DNA from: Dipteronia dyeriana
Taxonomy: Eukaryota; Streptophyta; Magnoliopsida; Sapindales; Sapindaceae
DNA: 64,000 nt
Assembly (NCBI GenBank): GCA_032871835.1
Contig: CM065297.1
Span: 64,405,253-64,469,252, forward strand
Direction: 5' to 3'
The notes under the pieces are model-generated. The model did not search any database and was not told the DNA's origin. It saw only the letters and a list, made by a program, of their open reading frames with translations. This document shows positions 10,727-22,322 of the stretch, piece after piece (the first letter of the stretch is position 1; each line of letters starts with the position of its first letter). A program made the position numbers and the translations under genes.

Positions 10727-11310
10727 TAAATTATTAAAAAAAGAAAAAGATATTATCTCTCTCCTAAATCACTAGATTAAATATTACCTATTAAACACTC
10801 TCTCCTAAATTTTTAATTAACATATTAAACTCTCTCTCCTCCAATACATATCTAATTTTCTATCTCCTTTCTTTCTCAAGCAAAAATAACAGTTAAAGAA
10901 AAAAAAAACTTATGAATAAGCTTGATTTTTAGGAACCGTATATATGGATATAATAAAAAAAAACTCAAAAAAAAACGTGTTTTTTTTTAATATATAAAAA
11001 CGTTTTTTGTTACTTTTGTAAGTATTTGATTGTCTAGAGAACTTTAATTCTTTTATAAGTATTAGAAATTATGAATTTAATTGAATTTAAATGCAAAAGA
11101 TCAAGTTTTCATATATCTTGTTTTTTTTTTTAAAAAAACAAGGTATTTGTATTGGCTTTTTAATATATAGAGATATGATTTTTTATTTTTTATTTTAAAT
11201 AGAGAGTAATTAGATTGTAATAACATACTTTGGAGAGAGACTGAGAGAGTGTAATACGTAATATTTAATATAATGATTTAGGATAAATAATTTCTTTTTT
11301 TAATAATTTA
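10727..11310. mobile_element. MITE with long terminal inverted repeats
   Basis: The left end reads TAAATTATTAAAAAAAGAAA and the right end is its reverse complement. The similarity continues inward for about 75 bp through CCTAAATCA, ATTAAATATTAC and ACACTCTCTC. The interior is AT-rich without coding capacity. The long TIR suggests a Mutator-like or hAT-like origin. Outer target duplications are not clear. Confidence 0.7.
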
Positions 11311-11935
11311 ATTTGTCTTATTTAATAATTTTTATTCAAATTAAAATTGTCATTAATACAAAAAAATGAAGTGTAAATAAATAATTTATAAATCGTAAGA
11401 AGAAACCCTTATTAAAATATTAAAATTGTTAATTTTACTTAGGTATCCAATACCTGTGTCCTCCCATTCCAATCCATTTTCTAGGTATCACTTGTATTAG
11501 CATAACTATTGCCTATCGGTATCAGCTTATCAGCTTTATGATTTTTTAACAGCTTGATTCATGTAATGTAAGCATTAGTCCTCTCCCAAAGTACAAAAAG
11601 TCACCATTATTGGCTAAGACAATCAAAAAACACAAAAGAAGATGAATGAAAGGTAAATTTGTGATCATTTAATATGAGGAATCTTGTTCACACAAGTAAA
11701 AATAGCAGCAATAATGTTAGTGATGTTACTAACAGTGCACATATATTTTACAGCTTCCGTAAGAAAAAAACTTCAATGATTCCTCTAAAGTTTAAACAAT
11801 AGCAGAGTATTTAAGCATTGGTGCACACACTCATACAGGCACCCATTCATACACATAAATCACATCCAACATCAGAGTGATAAGACAACCTTACAAGACC
11901 AAAAAGCATAAAGACCAAAAAGCATCAAAGAGATT

Positions 11936-12001
11936 CTTGGGTGCATCCGATGCACCATGCATCAGGGTGGAAGATGCATGGTTCATATTGATGCACCCAA
12001 G
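11936..12001. ncRNA. 66-nt hairpin next to the 3' end of the gene at 12020-13584
   Basis: The left arm begins CTTGGGTGCATC and ends ACCATGCATC; the right arm is the reverse complement apart from a small internal bulge (cgATGc against aatatga), around a 9-nt loop (11964-11972). It lies 19 bp beyond the minus-strand stop at 12020, so it should be in the 3'UTR. The size and pairing resemble a small-RNA precursor or a 3'-end stem-loop, but no miRNA family is recognised. Confidence 0.45.
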
Positions 12002-12019
12002 TTTTAGGCCAAGAGCACA

Positions 12020-13584
12020 TTAGTTTTCGTCTGAAGGAATCTCAATGGTCCTCCCTAGATCCATCTTGCAATTCTCTCTCATATCTTTCAGTGGGAGAAA
12101 ACTGGCTTGCTGCCACAAAAATTGAGAATAAAAAAGAAATCATAAATAGTAAAATGAAAACTGGTGATCATGCAAACTAAGACTTACCATATACATCTAT
12201 TAGTGCAATGGCAACAATCAAACTAGTCAAGAATCAAGCAGTCAAAAAACCAGTGACTTAACCGAAGTCTTATATCCAGTTCCAGTATGTTATAGGATTC
12301 GAGACTTCTTATGACAACTTGAGCTCTTTCGATCATTACGTAATGAAGCGATCGAAAAAGCACGAAATTCTAACATTACGCAATATACAGAAATATAAAC
12401 TAAGCCACAGTAACAGAAGTAACACTCACAAGCTTACTGCTTTCCTGAACAAATATATCCTCCATGTGAAGAAAAAGTGACTTCCAATGACTCATGAGGT
12501 CAGATTCCAGTTTCGACAAATTGCTTGCGTTCCCCTGACCAGGACCATCTGTTTGCTTTCCCTTGCCACATTTTTCAAGCAAGAAGCTTGCCTCTTTCTG
12601 ACTCTTCTTCAGCGCTAGATTAATATAGTTTTCGGTATGAAATAAGGATCTACCCTCTACAATAATTACATATTTAATGGCACATGTAAGAAATTAGCTA
12701 TAACTGTATATTTTAAATGTTTAAAAGAACTTACCAGCTATCCGACCCTTGATATCCTGATAATGGAGATCTGACCATATATATGCAGCTGATTATCAAA
12801 TCATAAAAGCAAGTGTATCCCATTAGATGCCTTGTATGACAAACAGATTACAGTAGCAATCTCTGAACAAAACCTATAGACAATTCACAAACCTAGAAAA
12901 GCTATAATTACCTTTCAAGCAAAACGAACATGAGCAATCTTTGAGCAAGTCAGCACCTGCATTCAAATTTGCACAATGATCACCCTTAAGTCCCACACAA
13001 CGCTCCAACTCAAACGATCTCGAACCCTGTGACTTAGGCAACCTTGACCACTCAGTAGACCCACATTTGCTAGAGACCACACTACCCACACCAGGATCCT
13101 TATCACCAGAAACGCAACCAACCAACAATTCTTCGTGTACATCGTCTGGCAATATAGCATCGGAAACAAACCTTCTCTCACCACCTTCACAATCTTTGTT
13201 AGGTATCGAAACACTAGACACACAACCTCCCCTTGATGTATCATAGAGTTCCACACCATTGTGTGCTATTGTAACACCTAAATCCCGTGCAATAGAGACA
13301 ATAGACACGATGTTTTCACGCTTATTAGGAGAAGAAGCACCGGATTCTTTCTCATTTAACATCGAATTCTTTATGGTTTGACACTTTTCTTTTACCATAT
13401 TTTCAACTTGTAAACACACTTTTTTCGCAAACTCCCCTGAATACCCAGTTTCAACATCCAATTTTTTGACACACCCATCTCCTGAAATCGACGAAAACCC
13501 TCTCTTCACAGGTAAATTCGTCACATCACCTAAAGCGGGCCGGGTGGTACGTGACCCGTCGGAGAAATTGTCTCCACTCATCAT
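12020..13584 (-). CDS. Conserved plant protein of unknown function, four coding exons, 333 aa
   Basis: Coding exons on the minus strand: 13584-12912, 12788-12735, 12614-12430 and 12109-12020, all with GT/AG borders and matching phases (1002 nt including stop). The N-terminus has a TRPALGDVTNLP block (residues about 13-24) resembling a conserved motif of plant nuclear proteins. The middle is low-complexity and serine-rich. The C-terminal half is the conserved part: CSCSFCLK (217-224), AYIWSDLHYQDIKGR, ALKKSQKEASFLLEKCGKG, then SDLMSHWKSLFLHMEDIFVQESSKL and a terminal LKDMRENCKMDLGRTIEIP block. I recall this architecture from uncharacterised plant proteins but no function. The start chosen is the first of two Met codons (13584/13581), just after a 3' splice site (TTTGTAG|GC at 13593). 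An upstream in-frame Met at 13662 would lie in the leader intron. Confidence 0.85.
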
Positions 13585-13592
13585 CAACTTGC

Positions 13593-13812
13593 CTACAAAG
13601 AAACAGTTTTTTTTCAACAAATTCAGCCCTAGAATCACTAAAATCAGAACCCCACTTCGCAAAAATCAGATCTACGCCACAAACATGAAAACGTTTAATA
13701 TATATATATATATATATATAAAAACATGCAGTTTTTATCAAACGAAACACAAATCAAAAGCGAACCCAGAAATCTTGATATCAAAATGGAAATGAGTCAT
13801 GAAGGGACATAC
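13593..13812 (-). other. Leader intron of the gene at 12020-13584
   Basis: The minus strand shows CAAACAG|GTATGT at 13813/13812 and TTTGTAG|GCAAG at 13593/13592, ten bases before the chosen ATG. The intron contains a (TA)n run near 13698-13720. Introns in 5' leaders are common in plant genes. The transcription start would lie near 13.85-13.9 kb. Confidence 0.6.
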
Positions 13813-13929
13813 CTGTTTGGACTTTAGAGTCGGCACTCGGCAGGCAAAATGCAAATGCGAAAAAGAGAAGGAGATTTTTAATCGTAGAGGCGGGAATGTA
13901 AAAGATCCGGATCCTTGACCCGCCTTTTT

Positions 13930-14749
13930 GAATTATTTCGATTTTTTTATTTTGTTTTTCAGGAATAATGCAATTACGAGTGTTTATACTTTATACAAAA
14001 GGAAAGGAATAAAAATATTAATGAATTTTTGCATAAACTGGTGGATTTCACATCCTTGGAGGAGGTTGAGCACTTGAGCCTCCTTCTAATTCACGATTTT
14101 GTTTTAAATTTTTTAAAGCTTACATTTAGTACTATTATTTAAATATGCACATTAAATTAACTAAGAAACATTTTTCAGTAAGTATCTGGATATATCGTGT
14201 TAATATATAGTATATTTGGTTAGTCAACTTAGAAATTTAACTAAAATTACTAGTGTTTTATTATTATTATTATTTTGAAATGCACTGTTACTATTTTGAA
14301 ATGCTAATTAGTTATCAAATGATTCAAGTCCAAAATAATTCACATAGATTATATTGCTGATACATGGTTACTAACTTACTATTCTAATATATGCACTAGC
14401 ACGCTATTTCCAATTTTTAGATTTGTAACTTGTTAGCACTTATCACATATAACCATATTAGATATTTATATACTTGTATAAATACACTCTTCTATAGTTC
14501 TATAGTTCTATGTATTATAAAAGATTATTATAAAAATCTCCAACCCTAAGCAAATAACTTCATTTTTCTGCCTTCCCCTGAAAGAAGAGAGCTGCATATA
14601 AGCCAGATCTATCCAGCAACAAATTTCGATAGTCTCCTTTCAATTGTCCACAAGACAAAATTATATATGGACTATGGAGAAAATATTGAAATTCTACAGA
14701 TACTTCTTTCTTGAATCAGAAACTAAGCAATAATACCTCAAAAATATAA

Positions 14750-14788
<39 letters not shown>

Positions 14789-15551
14789 AAAGAAGAAAGA
14801 GAACATCCTAATTCTTTAGCAACCTCATCTTGTCAACCGGTGTTTCTTATACAGGCTGTTCAATGAGTTGACTTCCATCCAATCTCTTACACAGAGGTTT
14901 TGCTTGTACAAGTACAACTTCTGGTCATGACTCGTGTCAATTTTATTAAATAAAAACTATGATATCCAAAGTCAACCAATTAAATTTTAATTTGATACAT
15001 CTTCTTCTGGATTCATCCAACCATTCAATTTTAAGATCCTTAGATGATATGCAACCCCATAAATAAATATACACAAATATTTACATTTGAATCTTGTAAG
15101 TATTTTTGTTGAAATTTACAAATTTAAGGTGGGTATTGAATACCGATTCTCTAAAATGTTGCTATCAAAAATTTATATAAGTGAACAACAATTAGGTAAG
15201 AGGTCTACATCAATCTACCAAAGTCCAAATATATTGATAATACTATATACAATATTTACAGTTTGATGGTAAAATCACTTGTTCAGTATTGTTATGTTGG
15301 TATTAAAAATGTTCATTTAACATCGTTATTCTATTCGAATCACTATCGGTCCATTATCACGGTAACTTATGCATATATTATATATTGAACCCTGTTAGGT
15401 TTCCGAATTTTTTTTTAAATTCCTTCCCAAATGGTATTAGAACGTGAGGTGTCAACATTTTGTAAACCATGAGATTATATTGTAACTGATGTGATATTGA
15501 TACCTCATGTGTCAGCACTATTTAGAAAGGGATTTACGATTTTTTTTGGCA
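13930..15551. other. AT-rich intergenic DNA, nothing coding seen
   Basis: No supported ORF, RNA gene or element with clear ends. A (TA)n microsatellite lies at about 14755-14785. Confidence 0.6.
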
Positions 15552-17294
15552 TAGTGTTGTAAATGTGGACCTGGTTTGGCAAGTTTTTAAAATCTACGTC
15601 CCCGCACAGCACGACGCCCTGCCTTTGACGGACTATGCCAACGTGCCGGACCGGCACGTAGGGCAGGTCCGGCTTGCCTCATGGATTGGGCCCACTGGCA
15701 TTTAAATTTTATTAATTAAATAATATTTTTGACTTTTGGATTTTGGGTTTTGGGTTTAGGGAAAATACAAAATTACAAATTCAAATACTTAAAATCAATT
15801 TAACAATTTAATTATGTATATGTAATTTTCATTCAATTTATTTATCTTCTTAATTAATTATTATGAAAAAAAATAAAATAAAAATTTTATTTTTTTCATT
15901 CCAATTGTTTTAGTTAGATAGATTTATTAGCTTAGATTATTTTTTATAATAAAATAATTCAAAAATAAATAAAGATAAAGAATTACAGAAAATATAAAAT
16001 GGATGAAGTTATGAAAATATGAAATGAAGAATTATAATTATTTACATGATTAACTCATTAAAAACCTTAATAAGAAAAATCTAGTGGGATAAAAAATTGT
16101 TAAGGGAAAAAAAATGCAATTGTATTACAATTTAGTAATTTATAAGTAAATGTACATGTATAAGTATAACCTAGCTCTGAAACTGGTCACTACCGGAACC
16201 GGAAGCCTCATCAATATATAGATTGTTTAAATTTAAAATAAGTTCATTATCAACAGTTTGGTTTTACAACCTCTTTTTCTAAACTTAAAAATAAACAATT
16301 TACTAACATAATATATTCAAATAATCTACTAAACTTAAAAATCATAAATTTACTAACAAAATATATTAAAATAAACTACTAAACTTGTAAATCATAAATT
16401 TACTAACAAAATATATTTAAATTAAATACTAAACTTAAAAATCATAAATTTACTAATTTAAAAATATTAAATTAACTACTACACATATAATACTTAATTT
16501 ACAAACACAATATATATGAATTCACAACTACACAGGTACACATATTAAAGATTAATGGACTACTACAAAAATTAAATTAAATTTACTAACTAAACAAATA
16601 TATTAAAAATATCAACTAAAGTGTTTACATAACATTATAAAATTACTAACATAAAGAAATAATAAGATTTAAAGACTAATGTACTTAAAAAAAATTGTGT
16701 GTTGGTAGAAAATGAAGAGAATAATAGATAGATATATAATATGAAATTAGTATAATACTATTACAAAATGTGTAGAAAGAGAGTAAAAATCAAATTGAAT
16801 GAAAATGTGTAGAGATTTAGGGAATGGAGAGAGAGAGAGGGAGAGAGAGTGATTAAAAAATGGAATGGATGAGGGTATTTATAGAAAAAATGGAATGGAT
16901 GAGGGTATTTATAGAAAAATTAAAATTGTGGGTTAAAATATAAATTATATCAGTTACGAGTTTTTTTTTTTTTGTAATTTTCTTTGTAACCAGTGGGTGA
17001 ATTTTTTAAAATCACCGGTTGGTTGTTGATTGGTTAAAAATAATAATAATTAAAAACGGAACAAATGCCCGGACCAGGGAGCAGACCAATGTGCTAGTCC
17101 GTCATGCCGCCCGCTCGACTAAGCACGCCGGCATAGCAGGCATGCACGTCGGACCATCACCCCCGATCCGGCACACGTACGTGTCGTGCTTGGTTCAGCA
17201 CGCCTCCTACGTGGACCAGACCAGGTCCGGTCCGTTACTAAAGACATGTTGGACGGACCGGCCCAGTTGGTTCTGGTCCACATTTAAAGCATTA
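15552..17294 (-). mobile_element. Non-autonomous hAT element, deletion derivative of the 43.2 kb hAT
   Basis: The left end reads TAGTGTTGTAAATGTGGAC and the right end (rc) gives a matching GTCCACATTTA-AAGCATTA. The interior is the reverse complement of both flanks of the hAT at 43241-47084. The GTTTTGGGTTTAGG/AATTAATTATTATGAAA block at 15745-15880 matches 46690-46850, the GATGAGGCTTCCGGTTCCGGTA block at about 16183-16215 matches 46343-46365, and the TTAGTAAATTTATGATTTTTAAG repeats match 44030-44310. The transposase body is missing. Subterminal regions are rich in GGACCGG/CCGGTCC words. No clear 8-bp duplication remains. Confidence 0.8.
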
Positions 17295-17378
17295 GCCTAG
17301 CATTACTCGTTATATATTATATTGGAAAGTTTTTTTTTTCCTTTTAGATTTTTAAGTAAAAAAAATCATACATAAGAT

Positions 17379-17905
17379 TAGACATGACCACGGTTCCGGT
17401 CTGGTTCCAAACCCTCGGTTTTGGTTTCGAATATTTTTGGAACCGAAACTGCCTGGAAAGGGTTTCGGTTCCGGTTGAACCGGTTCGGTTCATTAAAAAA
17501 AATAATAGTGATTCACTCTCAATTCTCACAAACCTAGTTACCCAGATCAACCATCTTTTGAACCAAACTCTCACTGTCACACCTAATTACCTAGATTACA
17601 TCAATCATCATTATCCCATTCAAGCATTCATCACACAAAACATCACATAAAATCACAAACCTTAACTGTCGAAGAGAAGAAAAATACAAATCACAAATCA
17701 TCACACAAATCACAAAATACAAATCGAAAAAGAAGAGATCGAAGAGAGAGAGAGAGAGAGTACAAGAAGAGATCGAAGAAAAGATCATTGGCGATCGACG
17801 ACGACGGAATGAAGAAGAGATTGTTGGTGGTTGTTTGGAGTGAAGGAAAGAAATAGATAGAGGGAGAGAGAACAGAGAAATCAAGAAAATGAGAGAGTGA
17901 GAAGA

Positions 17906-17942
<37 letters not shown>

Positions 17943-18199
17943 TGGTGAGTCATGAGTGGTGGTCAAACCTAAAATAAAAAATAAAAGTAAAATTTGGTCT
18001 AGAACCGAATAATCGATTCCAAACCGATTTTTGAAAATGAAGAACTGAAACCGAACCTTAAATCTCAAGATTTTGGTTACTGTTTCGAAAACGATTCCAT
18101 TATTTCGATTACAGTTACAGTTCATTTCATAAAGTTAAGGTTCGGTTCGGTTCGGTTCGGTTTGGTTCCATGATTCGAACCAAACTGTAGTAATGTGTA
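17379..18199. mobile_element. Short hAT-type element with GGTTCGG-rich ends
   Basis: Terminal inverted repeats pair TAGACATGACCACGG (17379) with the reverse complement of the right end, TACACATTACTACAG (11 of 15). Flanking 8-mers CATAAGAT (17371-17378) and GACAAGAT (18200-18207) match at six positions, as expected for an old hAT target duplication. Subterminal runs of GGTTCGG/GGTTCCGGTT occur at both ends. The interior holds (GA)n at about 17742-17760 and (TA)n at 17909-17940, and no transposase. Confidence 0.65.
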
Positions 18200-18520
18200 G
18201 ACAAGATGAGACTCATAGATCTCATCCAAAATGACCAAAAACCCAAAAAGAAAAAAACAACATCTACTGGGGTCTGGCTGCTATGCAGTTAGGGGAAATA
18301 TGGTTGTATCATACAGTCATGAATAGTGATTCATTCGGTCCGTTGGATCATTCAGCAACTCGATCCAACGGATCTGCTTTAATTAAAATAAAATAAAATA
18401 AAATTGAAAAACCAGTTTAACCGGTTACAAGTTTTAAGACAATATTATCTCATTCATCTGTTGGACTTCCATTGTTCTCAGTTCTTAGATCTAGGTCTCA
18501 CGTTCTTTTTCTCAATTTTT

Positions 18521-18760
18521 CTCTCTTCGGCTTCTATGTCTGCTCTGCCACCACCGGCTGATCGCCACCTCCGCCGTCTCTCACTCTCTTCTCTTCCTCT
18601 GAAACAGCCAACTCAAAGCACATTCGCTTTCTCAGCTCGAATCATGACCAGCTCTGCACCAGAAACCCCAACCCAACCCAACCCAACCCAACCCAAGATC
18701 AGCTCCGTCTATGACAGGTTCTCTCTTCGGCTTCTATGTCTGCTCTGCCACCACCGGCTG
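18521..18760 (+). repeat. Identical 40-bp direct repeats exactly 200 bp apart
   Basis: The 40 bases starting CTCTCTTCGGCTTCTATGTC at 18521-18560 recur unchanged at 18721-18760. The DNA between has an open frame with an ACCCA run, but no recognised domain. Confidence 0.8.
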
Positions 18761-19021
18761 TTGTTTTTGGTTTTCTATTTAGCTATATTTTGATTTGCAG
18801 CATTAGGAGGGCAATCCCTGATAGAGTGTTTGCCTGACTTGAGAAAAATTGATGAACATGGGATTGAATTTAATGATTCAACATGGGAAACATGAGGAAA
18901 TTATCCCTTCTCTTGCTGAATCGTTTAGTGCACATACAGTTGAGTGATTCGAATGAATTTTTTGGTTGTTATAATTGGTTTGTTGAATATTGAATCATTA
19001 AATAAATGTGTGTGTTTTATG

Positions 19022-19306
19022 TCATGTCTTCGTTCTTTGCTTTTTTATTCATGTCCAAAGTTATTGACATTGACAGACTACCTTCTGCAATCGACAACTT
19101 TGGAGGAATTTGGGATTGGTAACTGTCATATTCTAGAAAGATGTTACCGAGTGGAGACAGCAGAGAACCGGGTCAAGGACTGTGGCATTCCTAATATCAG
19201 AATTTATGAAAATCCTGATGATTTAGAGAGCTCTTCTCCATCAGTTGTCTCCTTACATGACGATGTGGAGAATCAAACTGAAATTGCCGACGTCAACGAT
19301 TCATAG
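19022..19306 (+). pseudogene. C-terminal LRR fragment of a CC-NBS-LRR resistance gene
   Basis: The plus strand encodes CLRSLLFYSCPKLLTLTDYLLQS, TTLEEFGIGNCHILERCYR and IPNIRI, which is the last LRR and tail of RGA-type NBS-LRR proteins (pattern CPKL..LPDYLL..TTL..L.I..CPIL.ERY...IPNI). It then ends in an acidic tail with a stop at 19306. No NB-ARC or earlier LRRs lie upstream, so this is a detached fragment. Its order relative to the 20.2 kb fragment is reversed compared with a normal gene. Confidence 0.7.
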
Positions 19307-20203
19307 GTATCCTTCTTTGTCGATTTGTAATTACTTGTTTAACAAATTCAGTTATACATTAATTTTAAAATAACATTGTATTCCAGTTTTTGTGACGATT
19401 TGGAGAGCTTCTCTTGTTGATTCAAGACGATGTAAAGGATGAGTTCTCAAGCAACTAAAACTGCCACCACCCATTCACATGTAATTCATGATTTCAAGGA
19501 TGAATTTTCAGTATTTTACTTTTCATTAACATAATCATTGTTGTTAATTCATTAATAAGCAGAAGAGGTGCAAGGTGCAAGATTTAACTTAATTCACTCT
19601 TGAATTTTCATTGTTGTTTGTTTGACTATTCTTGTTAATTTTTTCATTAGAATCTAGATCATTTTACTATAAAATATTACTCAAGAAGTCAATAATCTTA
19701 TAGGGTATATGTTTGATTTAGAGGCACTTAAATTTCTTGCTGGAAAAGAGGAGAAAAGTTCACGTATCTGTTTTCTTTCTAGTTGTTACCTGCATGTCTT
19801 AGTAGTGGTTTCATCTTTCTCCTCCAAGATCAGGGTAAATTTTTCATCTCTTTTTTTAGATTTGATATTTCAGTCGAACTTGCTAATTGTTATTTTAATA
19901 TGAATCTAGAGATTCAATTTGTTAATATTACTTTAGAACGTCTTATTTCGAAATTATGTTTGATGAAATGTTAGACATAAGTCACTACTACAATCATTAA
20001 GGTCTCCCAATTGTTTCAGCCACACTTTTACTTACAAGTTACAAATCATTTAAAGCAGAAAACTTTTAACAAAATTGGTATAATTAGTTTTTCTTCACTA
20101 AAGCCTTGTTTAATGTACATATTAATTTGATTAGAGGCATATAAATATCTCGGTGTAGTGGATTTAGTGAAGAATACCGAGTATATTTTGTAATCTCAAG
20201 TAT
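19307..20203. other. Spacer between the two NBS-LRR fragments
   Basis: AT-rich, with short open stretches (for example MFDLEALKFLAGKEEKSS at 19709) that I cannot assign to a family. Confidence 0.4.
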
Positions 20204-20632
20204 ATGCAGGAAGGAATCAAGAGATTAACTTGTTTGAGGACATTAGGCAGAGTGATCGTAAGTGGGGATAAGAAAGCATGTAAGTTCGAATGTCTAAGAA
20301 ACTTGAATCACCTTCGAAACCTTGCCATGGAATGCAAAGGGGTGGATATGGGTGAGATTAATAAGGCAGAATTTAAGAATAAGACAAAACTCATTTGTTT
20401 GGGGATAGAATTTTCATCCAGTAATACTAATGAAGAAGCTCTTGAAGACTTCCAACCTCCTCCAAATTTAGAGCAATTAGGTCTATCGAGATACAGGGGT
20501 GCCAGTCGTTTATCACTCAATTGGATGATGTCCATAACAAAACTAAGGAAGTTCTCTTACTCCCTGCCTTTTGATGTTTACGATCCGCATTTAGCAATCT
20601 TTGTAAAATATTGGGTGCCCCTCATCAGGTAA
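20204..20632 (+). pseudogene. NBS-LRR fragment (linker after NB-ARC and early LRRs)
   Basis: The encoded peptide holds EGIKRLTCLRTLGRVIVSG, KACKFECLRNLNHLRNLAM, AEFKNKTKLICLGIEF and EALEDFQPPPNLEQLGLSRY, matching the LRR region of RGA-type CC-NBS-LRR proteins (LP.GI..L..LRTL..F.V..., L.NLNHLRG, L.NK..L..L.L.F, EAL.PPPNLE.L.I..Y.G...P.W). The P-loop and other NB-ARC motifs are absent. An AG acceptor-like TATGCAG precedes the frame. NBS-LRR proteins are intracellular immune receptors; this piece cannot be functional alone. Confidence 0.75.
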
Positions 20633-20639
20633 CTATTTG

Positions 20640-22320
20640 TTTTTTTGCTTGAGGAGTTCCTATTTCAATCTCAATTCATTAGTGCTATTTTTATACTTTT
20701 AGAAACTAATGGATGAGGAACGGTAAAAAGGTTGTTTAGAGTCCGGTGAGAATTAAGAGCTCTAGTACAAAAGATAACAATCTCAAAATAATGGATGCAG
20801 AGCCGCAGAGGTGATTAAGTTATATATGAACACATAAAATCCTTAACATTATTTTTGTAAGTTTCTAATATTTTGACCATCTTTTTTTTCTGTTTTCATG
20901 CTTACTCTATGCCTCAGGTGTTACATATGACACTAACAAGTTTAACACATTCAAGTCGAATTTATGATTTGATTGTTGTGGTGACCCATAATGGCAGGAC
21001 TGCTCATTCAAGACATTATATGGCTTGTTTAAGCAAGAAAATGGTAAGTTCTCAACAATGTGTTTCGTGCATCTATATTGTATTTATTTTACATTTATAT
21101 TATGAATTTACCTTTTGTTATTCTTTAATGGGAAATGGATTAATATGGTGATGACAAATCTATTCCACAACAGGAGAATGGTATCACTAATCTAATCTGG
21201 AGGTGGTAAGCTCAACCTTGGTTCAACACTTGTATCCAATGACCCATGTGTAAATTTGATACTGCCATTATAAGAAGATTCTTGTGGTTTTCGAATTGAA
21301 TCTTGGTTTTATATCGTCGAGAGTAGCTTATATGGATTGTGTCTAATTTTTTGCATGTGTCAATCAAGTGGGAAAAATAAAAATGGTTTCTTGTTGAGGC
21401 ACAAAGGAGCATGTATAGCAGAGTGTGAGCAGTAAAAAGAAGACAAAATTTTCAATGTAGTTACTCGACCTACTTGTCGTTTGATTTTCATCCTTGAGGA
21501 ATCAAGATGCTGCTTGTTAAAGAATTTAATAGAGAAAACACATCTGAAATGAAATTCGTCGTTGTGTTACCGTTGAAAATGAGAATCAATTCTTAATTTT
21601 TGGATGAGTTTACATTGTTATTTCAATTAACATAATGATTGTGGTTATTTAATGTTCTGTACAAGTAATGATAAACAAGGTTATGCACAAGTGCTGCTAA
21701 AATGATTAGCTGAATCGGGTAGGCCTAGGGTGATGTTCTCTAAGACCTAGGGTGATGTTCTCTGAGACCATGTAAATACTCATAGCCTAAAACTATAAGT
21801 TATGTCAATACTCATAGCCTAGAACCCATTTATGATGTATTTGCCAAATTTTGTTCAGAATTTATAATTTTTGAAACAAAGTAGGGTGTCTTTTGCACAC
21901 ACTTGGAAAGGGTGCCTCAAATTGCTTTGTAAGCTTCCCTCAAATTGCTTGCTTGCTTGGAAATTCAAACAGTTTAAAGTTTTGATTTTGTTTGTCGATC
22001 AACCATGTTTTGTCTAGAAATGCAAAGTTATGCAGGATGTTATGGTGCAGCTATAAGGGATATTGTAGTTGCTGCATTCTCACAAATTATAGATTTCTTT
22101 ATAGTTTAATGTTTTTTAACTTGTTTTTTTACTAGACATATATCATGTTCTTTAACTAATTATAGATATCTCTATAATTTGATCTAATTGTAGTCATATA
22201 CACTTATATATCCTAAAGAAGGTTAAAAATTAAAATTTTATATTGATTTCAAGGGAAATTGTTATCAGTAGAATTTAGCAAGTTATATTTGTAATTGTAC
22301 ATTTTTTTTCTTAAGCTGAC
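20640..22320. other. Intergenic stretch, nothing supported
   Basis: No coding sequence recognised. A 24-bp imperfect tandem duplication (CCTAGGGTGATGTTCTCT) lies at about 21722-21770. Confidence 0.5.
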
Positions 22321-22322
22321 CA

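Noticed and set aside
13585..13662. Upstream Met (13662) as start of the 333-aa gene
   Set aside because: A good 3' splice site (TTTGTAG) lies between it and the chosen ATG, and the 26 added residues are not conserved-looking.
18404..18793. 129-aa open frame as a gene
   Set aside because: Low-complexity, contains the 40-bp duplication and an ACCCA run, no recognised domain. No exon continuation could be supported.
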